Below are positions 9,180-18,837 of a stretch of 64,000 nt of DNA, in pieces. A model generated the notes under the pieces. It had not been told where the DNA came from. It saw only the letters and a program-made list of their open reading frames with translations, and searched no databases. The translations under genes were made by a program, and so were the position numbers. The first letter of the stretch is position 1. Each line of letters starts with the position of its first letter. Origin of the DNA: Flectonema sp. DT1601 (taxonomy: Eukaryota; Euglenozoa; Diplonemea; Diplonemida; Diplonemidae); assembly GCA_964019425.1 (NCBI GenBank), contig OZ025786.1, positions 1,638,945 to 1,702,944 of the forward strand, in the 5' to 3' direction.

Positions 9180-9839
9180 ATGTCAAGTACTTGGAGAACT
9201 CCTGCAGAGAACTTCGATTCAACGAAGGGATTGATAGTGCAGATTAGATCGTCTACAAGTGGGAGGACGAGATATGTCGTTACAACGGAAAGAGTGAACG
9301 AGTTCTCGGAAAAGGAGAACCAAAGGAATTGTGTCCTGGAACGAAAGTCGACATACTTTCGGTTTTCTGTTCCATTGGGTGAGATGATATCCATAATTGA
9401 TCGACTTGATAGTGAACTAAGAACACGCAAACTCCGCGGCCGTGTGGTTAAAATTCAGGAGAAGGACAGGGTAGCTGTCCTCCTGACAATTGAAAATATG
9501 AAAGAAGTTACTTTCGATACAAATATTGCACAGCAAATGTTCCTGTTCGCACTCGGTCAGGGAATGTGTGCACAAGTTGCTCAAAAGAGCAGATTGTACA
9601 AACACGAGAAATCCTTTAACCTTCCGAAAACAGGTGCGAAAAAACTTGCACATTTCACTCATGATCCGTACAAAGTTGCACCTTCCGAACCTCTTACTTT
9701 TCAAACTAACCAAGGTTCGCATTACTTGGAATCTCACTATGGCGAGTTTCTACAGCCTTTACCGCTGTATAATTCATGGGATTCTTATTGGTATCAGGTG
9801 CAACAACATGCGCTCTTCTCGCACTGCCTTGCTTGTTAA
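9180..9839 (+). CDS. family B protein, copy 2 (unrecognised, 219 aa)
   Basis: Paralogue of the gene at 1194. The first 100 residues are almost identical. About aa 101-128 then differ at nine codons, all replacing the amino acid, before the conserved C module resumes. Three single-residue indels against B1 (near KKLA-HF, SE-PLT and DSY-WY) keep the frame. It ends in CLAC (possible CaaX). The ATG is 16 nt after CACTTTCATAG (ends 9163). The 3' flank diverges from that of A1/B1 at about 10075 and lacks palindrome P1. Function is unknown; no domain, signal peptide or membrane segment is recognised. Confidence 0.6.
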   Translation: MSSTWRTPAENFDSTKGLIVQIRSSTSGRTRYVVTTERVNEFSEKENQRNCVLERKSTYFRFSVPLGEMISIIDRLDSELRTRKLRGRVVKIQEKDRVAVLLTIENMKEVTFDTNIAQQMFLFALGQGMCAQVAQKSRLYKHEKSFNLPKTGAKKLAHFTHDPYKVAPSEPLTFQTNQGSHYLESHYGEFLQPLPLYNSWDSYWYQVQQHALFSHCLAC

Positions 9840-10397
9840 GCCGACACGCAGAACTGTTTTCGCAAAACAAGTGTGCGTTCGTTAAGGGAATTAAGGTCCC
9901 ATTTTGTGTATTTTTAATTTATTTCCTTTCTTTTTTTTTTTTCTTTTATTAGCAGACGCGTTCAGCGGAGGATAAAGAATTATTTTACCTTTTCTCTTCC
10001 CTTACTAAACCGTAAGGATGAAATTTGTAATTGTTGTATTCGATGTAAACCCTGATTTATGGATTGAGTGCTGTTCTATTTTTTGCTTTCAGACTCCTCA
10101 ACAAAACTTGATTTCGTAAGTGGAAAAAAGACTGTAATCTTTTTCATATCTCATGGCTTACATCTTTGCAATAATAGGTTTTCCCGCCTCCGGCGAACAG
10201 TTGTCTTTTAATTTCATTCATTCATTCTTTTTGCTCCTTCCGTTTTCTTTGCTTTTTTTCTTTCCATCAATGTACCCCAACCCCTTCATCTTGTTCATTC
10301 AATAAAGAAAAAAAAAAAAAAAAAAAAAAAAACATTCAACACAGAAAGGAAATAAAAATATTTATAAAATAAGAAAAAAGAGAAAGTAGAGGAAAAC
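9840..10397. other. 3' flank of B2 and homopolymer-rich spacer
   Basis: The first 230 bp match the 3' flanks of B1 and A1. The rest is T-rich sequence with an AATAAA followed by a long A run near 10305-10330. No gene is seen. Confidence 0.5.
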
Positions 10398-10481
10398 ACT
10401 GTTCGTTGCTGTAAGGTTTGCTGGGCTACCAACTTATTAATAACTAATTAGGTAGCTCAGCAATCCTTGTGTAGCAACAGT
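10398..10481 (+). repeat. repeat R2, copy 3
   Basis: The left 12-bp stem strand is missing, but the whole-repeat imperfect palindrome remains. Confidence 0.75.
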
Positions 10482-10624
10482 ATTATTCTTTTACTTTTTT
10501 TTTCATCAAAGCAAACATTATTCTATGTGAAATAAAAGAACGAAAATGGGGACCACTCCCAACAACAATTTCAAGGAAGAAAAAAAAAAGAGAACAATGA
10601 AAAGAAAAATGCAACTGGGACAGC

Positions 10625-10708
10625 ACTGTTCGTTGCTGTAAGGTTTCCTGGGCTACCAACTTATTATTAACCAATTGGGTGGCTTAGCAATCCTTGTGTA
10701 GCAACAGT
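10625..10708 (+). repeat. repeat R2, copy 4
   Basis: Same as copy 3, with a partial left stem (ACAGCA). Confidence 0.75.
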
Positions 10709-10863
10709 ATTATTCTTTTTGCTTTTTTTTTTTTTTTTTGTTGTTTTTCCCTTTTTTTATAACAATTGAAGAAAAAAAAAAAAAAGGAAAAAAAAAAAAA
10801 ACCAATACCTGAAAATATTATTCTTTTTTTTAATAAAATATTTTCTTAACTCTTTCTACACTT

Positions 10864-10985
10864 TCATCGCGCACGTTGGTGTAGTATCGTATTTTGTGAA
10901 ACCCTCAAGTTGCTGTTAGTTAAGCAATGATGAGATTCCGCCTCAGTTCCTTCCTCAAGCGTATTACCAGCAACTGGAACACCCT
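10864..10985 (+). repeat. repeat R1, copy 6
   Basis: Full-length, with the AATAAA-containing tail, followed by R2. Confidence 0.85.
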
Positions 10986-11081
10986 TTCGTATCACATTAA
11001 ATCCTCTCTTGTTCATTCAAATAAAGAAAAAATACCATAAAAACTGAAAAAAAAAAAGGGGGGAAATGCAACTGGGACGGC

Positions 11082-11165
11082 ACTGTTCGTTGCTGTAAGG
11101 TTTGCTGGGTCACCAACTTATTAATAACCAATTGGGTGGCTTAGCAATCCTTGTGTAGCAACAGT
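11082..11165 (+). repeat. repeat R2, copy 5
   Basis: The left stem is altered (GGGACGGCA), so the short hairpin is weakened. Confidence 0.75.
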
Positions 11166-11360
11166 TCTTCTTTTTGCTTTTTTTCCCTTTTTTGATTTTC
11201 CCTTTTTTTGCCAACAATAATCGAAAAAAAACAAAATAAAACAAAAAAAAACAAAGGAAAAACACACACACCGTTTTTCCCGAAAAAAAAAAAAAAAACC
11301 AGTACCTGAAAATATTATTCTTTTTTTTAATAAAATATTTTCTTAACTCTTTCTACACTT

Positions 11361-11481
11361 TCATCACGCACGTTGGTGTAGTATCGTATTTTGGAAACCC
11401 TCAAGTTGCTGTTAGTTAAGCAATGATGAGATTCCACCTCAGTTCCTTCTTCAAGCGTATTACCAGCAACTGGAACACCCT
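11361..11481 (+). repeat. repeat R1, copy 7 (upstream of A3)
   Basis: Full-length, ending about 165 bp before the ATG of A3. Confidence 0.85.
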
Positions 11482-11645
11482 CCCTCTCTCTTTTTATTTT
11501 ATTTTCTTGCTTTCAGAATTGACGTATTCGTATTGATGATAACTTCCTCTCTTACAGTACAAAAATATATAATGAGATACCGTGACGTTTGTGGTTAAAG
11601 TCATGCAGATGTTATTTCTCACGTTTCAAGTTTTAAACTACAAAA

Positions 11646-12191
11646 ATGAGCTTGTGGAGGACCCCATCGGACAAGTTCCCCATAACGTTTCCAGAAAACT
11701 GTAGTTGGAGACTCGTGCAAAGTCGGCTTTCCAGAAGCAAGATTAAAGCGTACTACACTACAGACGCAAAGGTAAACGATCATTCAGAGGAGGAAAGTCA
11801 GGAAGAAAATGTCAAAGACAGGGAATCATCGATTTTGAGATTCTACGCGCAGCATAGAAACGCCTCGCAAATAGGCCAAGTTAAAAATGAGATAATAAGG
11901 AATCTACAGGGACTGGTAAACAACTTACAACAGAAATGTAGAATTATTAAAGTAGTAGAGAATGACAGGGTAGCTGTGTACTTCACACCCAATAATGTAG
12001 TTCCAACAACCTATGTGGGATGGCAACAAGTTCTAAGCCGAACTATTGGTTGGAAGACTTCAGCAGGGGATCCCATTTGCGTTCAACTTTCGAAAAAGAA
12101 AAATATGTACGCAAACAATGTGGCAGGAACCCAAACAATGTATCCCACATCTCTTGTCTACTCTCATACACCGTACGGATCTAGTGGATAA
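11646..12191 (+). pseudogene. family A, copy 3: N module only (181 aa), C module missing
   Basis: Nearly identical to A1 for the first 173 residues (the N module), then departs exactly where the C module would begin and stops after eight unrelated residues. Its 3' flank is unrelated to that of A1. It may be a truncated gene or an N-module cassette. The A1-like 5' flank, with two acceptor-like sites (ends 11557 and about 11630) and R1 upstream, is intact, so transcription is possible. Confidence 0.6.
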
Positions 12192-13608
12192 TAATATCTC
12201 AAATTTAGGTAGTTTTTTATTTTTTTTTAAAACGTTACTTAGATAAGTAGCTGGCCTCTGTGTTGATGTGTGTCTCAGTGATTTCATTTTTTTTTTTTGG
12301 TTTCCTCTTATGATTATTATTTCTGCTAAAAAAAAAAAAATAAAAAAAAAAAAGTCTTGTCTTGTCTTTTTATTTCTTTTTGCTTTTTTAAAAGGCAATC
12401 ACGTTCTTTGAGTGTTTGTCTTTTAATAATATAATTTAATATCTCTATTTACTTGATCTAATATTCTAACTGTTGGGTTACGACGGGATGAGTGACTAGA
12501 GCTATCTTATTATTTAAGTTACTTCTATATAATAATATAAAAATTACTAAAACCTATATATCATGAGATGCTCATCCGAATTCTCATGGATTCTAAGGTT
12601 CTTTCCTCTTCCTCTTCCTTCCTTTTTTTATTTTTTATTTTTTTTTTTAAAACTTAATTCAGGATGTATTGTCATAAAGAGATCGTTTTTGTACTGATAG
12701 TCAGACATCTCTGAAATAGTTTGACACGCTGCCGTAATTAGGGAGTGACTCAGATACTTTAAGGGCGACACAACCACGAAAACTAAGTTTCCCTCTCAAT
12801 TACCAATTTTGGATTAGTTTTTAGGGTGAAGACAGTTTCTTCTGATTACACGTCACACACGTGTCGTCAGCAATCACTGTGAAGGTTAGCTTTGCATTCG
12901 GTACACCGAAACAGGTCGCAATCAAGACGGTGGTAGGTCTTGTCGTGTCTTGTACGGAAGATCAAATAAGGGCATTCCCCAGTGTTTGTATAGCAAAACC
13001 GTGTTTTACTCTTTTTTTTTTAGTTTGTTTTACATATTGCTGTTGTCGGAACCGATGTTTTTCAAACCCGTTCATCGACTTTTTTTCGACAACAGCATTG
13101 CTGATAGTCTTCTGAACATTAAGAACATTTGTTCAAAAGAGAGCAATTAGCGGAACTTTTACAGTGCTATAAAATGTTTCAATCTCAGTTCCTCTGCTGA
13201 AGCGCAATATCATGTTATGGGAACATTTTAGTGTAATTGCTTGGAGTTGGTTTTACTTGTCTCCAGGTCTCAAGGGTTGACTTTATGTATTTATAATCGA
13301 AAAGCGATTCTTTTATTCTTATGTATTGCAACCCCAATATCAATATATCTCTCTTGTTAGTTTTATCTTCAAAAGATCCAACAACTGTTTGTGCAAACGT
13401 TTTGACTGGAATGAACGGTTTTGACTGGAATGAACGGTTTTGACTGGAATGACAGTCTGTATCTTGAAGTCGGTTCTTTTTTCTGTTATTGTTTTTTTTT
13501 ATTTTAATTAAATAGTGGTCATTAATTTCAGTTATGTATTTAATCAAGACAGGAATGAAATCATGACACTTGTTGTGTTACTTTTACAGTCAGATGGGTT
13601 TGAGTAAT
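12192..13608. other. gene-free AT-rich spacer before the minisatellite
   Basis: Poly-A/T runs and AT-rich sequence. Around 13140-13230 a diverged stretch (TCTCAGTTCCTC, AAGCGCAATATCA) recalls the end of R1. At 13400-13453 a 19-bp unit (TTTTGACTGGAATGAACGG) is repeated nearly three times. The open frame at 12861 has no ATG start and is not credited. Confidence 0.5.
13400..13453. repeat. 19-bp tandem repeat, about 2.8 copies
   Basis: TTTTGACTGGAATGAACGG is repeated head to tail. It lies just outside the large minisatellite. Confidence 0.8.
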
Positions 13609-14290
13609 TCAGTCTCCTGTTCCCTGTTGCTGTCTAGGTGATGATACTACAAAAACAAATTGGTATTTCATTGTATCGAAGCAATCTGCCATGTGACCAC
13701 TTCTTTGTACTGATTTCCGTTTCCTATTTCCTGCCTGTTCCCTTGTTTTATTTGTGGAATCTCTTGTTCCCTGTTGCTGTCTAGGTGATGATACTACAAA
13801 AACAAATTGGTATTTCATTGTATCGAAGCAATCTGCCATGTGACCACTTCTTTGTACTGATTTCCGTTTCCCATTTCCTGCCTGTTCCCTTGTTTTATTT
13901 GTGGAATCTCTTGTTCCCTGTTGCTGTCTAGGTGATGATACTACAAAAACAAATTGGTATTTCATTGTATCGAAGCAATCTGCCATGTGACCACTTCTTT
14001 GTACTGATTTCCGTTTCCCATTTCCTGCCTGTTCCCTTGTTTTATTTGTGGAATCTCCTGTTCTCTGTTGCTGTCTAGGTGATGATACTACAAAAACAAA
14101 TTGGTATTTCATTGTATCGAAGCAATCTGCCATGTGACCACTTCTTTGTACTGATTTCCGTTTCCCATTTCCTGCCTGTTCCCTTGTTTTATTTGTGGAA
14201 TCTCCTGTTCTCTGTTGCTGTCTAGGTGATGATACTACAAAAACAAATTGGTATTTCATTGTATCGAAGCAATCTGCCATGTGACCACTT

Positions 14291-14484
14291 TTAGTTCGAT
14301 AGTTTAATAAGCTAGGCGAGGCGGAAAGCTGGAGATTGGTATTTATTAATCTTCAGTCGATGCTACTTCAACAATCCATGCGAAATCTTCGGATATGGCT
14401 ACGGATTGGGTCCTCTGTTACTGTGAGTTACCTAGCACTCATAATATACAGTAACGTTGGATTAAATAACTAACTAACTAACTA
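14291..14484 (+). mobile_element. 194-bp insertion in the minisatellite, copy 1
   Basis: Inserted within a 147-bp unit with a 4-bp direct repeat (ACTT) at both ends. Starts TTAGTTCGATAG and ends in ACTAACTAAC-type short repeats. The tail repeats and target duplication suggest a short retroposon-like (SINE/LINE-tail) element. Its second half is related to 7127-7222 beside P2. Confidence 0.6.
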
Positions 14485-14929
14485 ACTTCTTTGTACTGAT
14501 TTCCGTTTCCCATTTCCTGCCTGTTCCCTTGTTTTATTTGTGGAATCTCCTGTTCTCTGTTGCTGTCTAGGTGATGATACTACAAAAACAAATTGGTATT
14601 TCATTGTATCGAAGCAATCTGCCATGTGACCACTTCTTTGTACTGATTTCCGTTTCCCATTTCCTGCCTGTTCCCTTGTTTTATTTGTGGAATCTCTTGT
14701 TCCCTGTTGCTGTCTAGGTGATGATACTACAAAAACAAATTGGTATTTCATTGTATCGAAGCAATCTGCCATGTGACCACTTCTTTGTACTGATTTCCGT
14801 TTCCCATTTCCTGCCTGTTCCCTTGTTTTATTTGTGGAATCTCCTGTTCTCTGTTGCTGTCTAGGTGATGATACTACAAAAACAAATTGGTATTTCATTG
14901 TATCGAAGCAATCTGCCATGTGACCACTT

Positions 14930-15123
14930 TTAGTTCGATAGTTTAATAAGCTAGGCGAGGCGGAAAGCTGGAGATTGGTATTTATTAATCTTCAGTCGAT
15001 GCTACTTCAACAATCCATGCGAAATCTTCGGATATGGCTACGGATTGGGTCCTCTGTTACTGTGAGTTACCTAGCACTCATAATATACAGTAACGTTGGA
15101 TTAAATAACTAACTAACTAACTA
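14930..15123 (+). mobile_element. 194-bp insertion, copy 2
   Basis: Identical to copy 1 and at the same point of the unit. It was copied by array expansion, not by a new insertion: the spacing to copy 1 is exactly three units plus the insertion and its target duplication. Confidence 0.65.
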
Positions 15124-16881
15124 ACTTCTTTGTACTGATTTCCGTTTCCCATTTCCTGCCTGTTCCCTTGTTTTATTTGTGGAATCTCCTGTTCTCTGTT
15201 GCTGTCTAGGTGATGATACTACAAAAACAAATTGGTATTTCATTGTATCGAAGCAATCTGCCATGTGACCACTTCTTTGTACTGATTTCCGTTTCCCATT
15301 TCCTGCCTGTTCCCTTGTTTTATTTGTGGAATCTCTTGTTCCCTGTTGCTGTCTAGGTGATGATACTACAAAAACAAATTGGTATTTCATTGTATCGAAG
15401 CAATCTGCCATGTGACCACTTCTTTGTACTGATTTCCGTTTCCCATTTCCTGCCTGTTCCCTTGTTTTATTTGTGGAATCTCCTGTTCTCTGTTGCTGTC
15501 TAGGTGATGATACTACAAAAACAAATTGGTATTTCATTGTATCGAAGCAATCTGCCATGTGACCACTTCTTTGTACTGATTTCCGTTTCCCATTTCCTGC
15601 CTGTTCCCTTGTTTTATTTGTGGAATCTCTTGTTCCCTGTTGCTGTCTAGGTGATGATACTACAAAAACAAATTGGTATTTCATTGTATCGAAGCAATCT
15701 GCCATGTGACCACTTCTTTGTACTGATTTCCGTTTCCCATTTCCTGCCTGTTCCCTTGTTTTATTTGTGGAATCTCCTGTTCTCTGTTGCTGTCTAGGTG
15801 ATGATACTACAAAAACAAATTGGTATTTCATTGTATCGAAGCAATCTGCCATGTGACCACTTCTTTGTACTGATTTCCGTTTCCCATTTCCTGCCTGTTC
15901 CCTTGTTTTATTTGTGGAATCTCCTGTTCTCTGTTGCTGTCTAGGTGATGATACTACAAAAACAAATTGGTATTTCATTGTATCGAAGCAATCTGCCATG
16001 TGACCACTTCTTTGTACTGATTTCCGTTTCCCATTTCCTGCCTGTTCCCTTGTTTTATTTGTGGAATCTCCTGTTCTCTGTTGCTGTCTAGGTGATGATA
16101 CTACAAAAACAAATTGGTATTTCATTGTATCGAAGCAATCTGCCATGTGACCACTTCTTTGTACTGATTTCCGTTTCCCATTTCCTGCCTGTTCCCTTGT
16201 TTTATTTGTGGAATCTCTTGTTCCCTGTTGCTGTCTAGGTGATGATACTACAAAAACAAATTGGTATTTCATTGTATCGAAGCAATCTGCCATGTGACCA
16301 CTTCTTTGTACTGATTTCCGTTTCCCATTTCCTGCCTGTTCCCTTGTTTTATTTGTGGAATCTCCTGTTCTCTGTTGCTGTCTAGGTGATGATACTACAA
16401 AAACAAATTGGTATTTCATTGTATCGAAGCAATCTGCCATGTGACCACTTCTTTGTACTGATTTCCGTTTCCCATTTCCTGCCTGTTCCCTTGTTTTATT
16501 TGTGGAATCTCCTGTTCTCTGTTGCTGTCTAGGTGATGATACTACAAAAACAAATTGGTATTTCATTGTATCGAAGCAATCTGCCATGTGACCACTTCTT
16601 TGTACTGATTTCCGTTTCCCATTTCCTGCCTGTTCCCTTGTTTTATTTGTGGAATCTCTTGTTCCCTGTTGCTGTCTAGGTGATGATACTACAAAAACAA
16701 ATTGGTATTTCATTGTATCGAAGCAATCTGCCATGTGACCACTTCTTTGTACTGATTTCCGTTTCCCATTTCCTGCCTGTTCCCTTGTTTTATTTGTGGA
16801 ATCTCCTGTTCTCTGTTGCTGTCTAGGTGATGATACTACAAAAACAAATTGGTATTTCATTGTATCGAAGCAATCTGCCAT
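15121..16881 (-). CDS. open frame through the minisatellite (586 aa, 49-aa repeats), doubtful
   Basis: The longest of four minus-strand frames (13609-14280, 14482-14919, 15121-16881, 17083-18729) running through the array. The repeat begins MADCFDTMKYQF and is rich in basic and Gln residues. With a unit length divisible by three, one stop-free frame among six is not surprising for 49 codons. All ordinary genes in the window are on the other strand. The frames end at the 194-bp insertions. I list it so the reader knows it exists, not as a likely protein. Confidence 0.12.
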   Translation of the reverse strand: MADCFDTMKYQFVFVVSSPRQQQRTGDSTNKTREQAGNGKRKSVQRSGHMADCFDTMKYQFVFVVSSPRQQQGTRDSTNKTREQAGNGKRKSVQRSGHMADCFDTMKYQFVFVVSSPRQQQRTGDSTNKTREQAGNGKRKSVQRSGHMADCFDTMKYQFVFVVSSPRQQQRTGDSTNKTREQAGNGKRKSVQRSGHMADCFDTMKYQFVFVVSSPRQQQGTRDSTNKTREQAGNGKRKSVQRSGHMADCFDTMKYQFVFVVSSPRQQQRTGDSTNKTREQAGNGKRKSVQRSGHMADCFDTMKYQFVFVVSSPRQQQRTGDSTNKTREQAGNGKRKSVQRSGHMADCFDTMKYQFVFVVSSPRQQQRTGDSTNKTREQAGNGKRKSVQRSGHMADCFDTMKYQFVFVVSSPRQQQGTRDSTNKTREQAGNGKRKSVQRSGHMADCFDTMKYQFVFVVSSPRQQQRTGDSTNKTREQAGNGKRKSVQRSGHMADCFDTMKYQFVFVVSSPRQQQGTRDSTNKTREQAGNGKRKSVQRSGHMADCFDTMKYQFVFVVSSPRQQQRTGDSTNKTREQAGNGKRKSVQRS

Positions 16882-16891
16882 GTGACCACTT

Positions 16892-17085
16892 TTAGTTCGA
16901 TAGTTTAATAAGCTAGGCGAGGCGGAAAGCTGGAGATTGGTATTTATTAATCTTCAGTCGATGCTACTTCAACAATCCATGCGAAATCTTCGGATATGGC
17001 TACGGATTGGGTCCTCTGTTACTGTGAGTTACCTAGCACTCATAATATACAGTAACGTTGGATTAAATAACTAACTAACTAACTA
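16892..17085 (+). mobile_element. 194-bp insertion, copy 3
   Basis: Identical again, twelve units after copy 2. Confidence 0.65.
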
Positions 17086-18837
17086 ACTTCTTTGTACTGA
17101 TTTCCGTTTCCCATTTCCTGCCTGTTCCCTTGTTTTATTTGTGGAATCTCCTGTTCTCTGTTGCTGTCTAGGTGATGATACTACAAAAACAAATTGGTAT
17201 TTCATTGTATCGAAGCAATCTGCCATGTGACCACTTCTTTGTACTGATTTCCGTTTCCTATTCCTTGCCTGTTCCCTTGTTTTATTTGTGGAATCTCCTG
17301 TTCTCTGTTGCTGTCTAGGTGATGATACTACAAAAACAAATTGGTATTTCATTGTATCGAAGCAATCTGCCATGTGACCACTTCTTTGTACTGATTTCCG
17401 TTTCCCATTTCCTGCCTGTTCCCTTGTTTTATTTGTGGAATCTCTTGTTCCCTGTTGCTGTCTAGGTGATGATACTACAAAAACAAATTGGTATTTCATT
17501 GTATCGAAGCAATCTGCCATGTGACCACTTCTTTGTACTGATTTCCGTTTCCCATTTCCTGCCTGTTCCCTTGTTTTATTTGTGGAATCTCCTGTTCTCT
17601 GTTGCTGTCTAGGTGATGATACTACAAAAACAAATTGGTATTTCATTGTATCGAAGCAATCTGCCATGTGACCACTTCTTTGTACTGATTTCCGTTTCCT
17701 ATTCCTTGCCTGTTCCCTTGTTTTATTTGTGGAATCTCCTGTTCTCTGTTGCTGTCTAGGTGATGATACTACAAAAACAAATTGGTATTTCATTGTATCG
17801 AAGCAATCTGCCATGTGACCACTTCTTTGTACTGATTTCCGTTTCCCATTTCCTGCCTGTTCCCTTGTTTTATTTGTGGAATCTCTTGTTCCCTGTTGCT
17901 GTCTAGGTGATGATACTACAAAAACAAATTGGTATTTCATTGTATCGAAGCAATCTGCCATGTGACCACTTCTTTGTACTGATTTCCGTTTCCCATTTCC
18001 TGCCTGTTCCCTTGTTTTATTTGTGGAATCTCCTGTTCTCTGTTGCTGTCTAGGTGATGATACTACAAAAACAAATTGGTATTTCATTGTATCGAAGCAA
18101 TCTGCCATGTGACCACTTCTTTGTACTGATTTCCGTTTCCTATTCCTTGCCTGTTCCCTTGTTTTATTTGTGGAATCTCCTGTTCTCTGTTGCTGTCTAG
18201 GTGATGATACTACAAAAACAAATTGGTATTTCATTGTATCGAAGCAATCTGCCATGTGACCACTTCTTTGTACTGATTTCCGTTTCCCATTTCCTGCCTG
18301 TTCCCTTGTTTTATTTGTGGAATCTCCTGTTCTCTGTTGCTGTCTAGGTGATGATACTACAAAAACAAATTGGTATTTCATTGTATCGAAGCAATCTGCC
18401 ATGTGACCACTTCTTTGTACTGATTTCCGTTTCCCATTTCCTGCCTGTTCCCTTGTTTTATTTGTGGAATCTCTTGTTCCCTGTTGCTGTCTAGGTGATG
18501 ATACTACAAAAACAAATTGGTATTTCATTGTATCGAAGCAATCTGCCATGTGACCACTTCTTTGTACTGATTTCCGTTTCCCATTTCCTGCCTGTTCCCT
18601 TGTTTTATTTGTGGAATCTCCTGTTCTCTGTTGCTGTCTAGGTGATGATACTACAAAAACAAATTGGTATTTCATTGTATCGAAGCAATCTGCCATGTGA
18701 CCACTTCTTTGTACTGATATTTGTGCCATCTCGTCATTTCTTTAATTGTAGTTGGGAATAATGAGGTTAGGGACTGTGTTTGAGAGTTATAACTTCATTT
18801 CAAAGACGACTATTATAAACAATGATGTAAAGAAAGT

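Larger units (their letters stand above)
13609..18718. repeat. 147-bp minisatellite, about 31 units, with higher-order structure
   Basis: About 31 copies of a 147-bp unit (49 codons) are nearly identical. Two main variants differ at CTCCTGTTCTCTG versus CTCTTGTTCCCTG, and a third has CCTATTCCTTGCC. On the right side (17.1-18.7 kb) three units form a 441-bp higher-order repeat used three times. The array is split by three identical 194-bp insertions. One minus-strand frame is open throughout, because 147 is divisible by three. The differences between variants are amino-acid changing, so there is no sign of selection on protein. A noncoding satellite is the simpler reading. Confidence 0.95.

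Noticed and set aside
12861-13115. 84-aa open frame with hydrophobic, Cys-rich tail
   Set aside because: Begins at GTG, and the tail comes from T-rich DNA; no acceptor-plus-ATG layout.
13609-18718. CRISPR-like array
   Set aside because: Units are 147 bp tandem copies without unique spacers, in a eukaryotic setting.
13609-18729. Large repetitive minus-strand proteins
   Set aside because: The unit length is divisible by three, variants change amino acids freely, and no other minus-strand gene exists here; a noncoding satellite is more likely.
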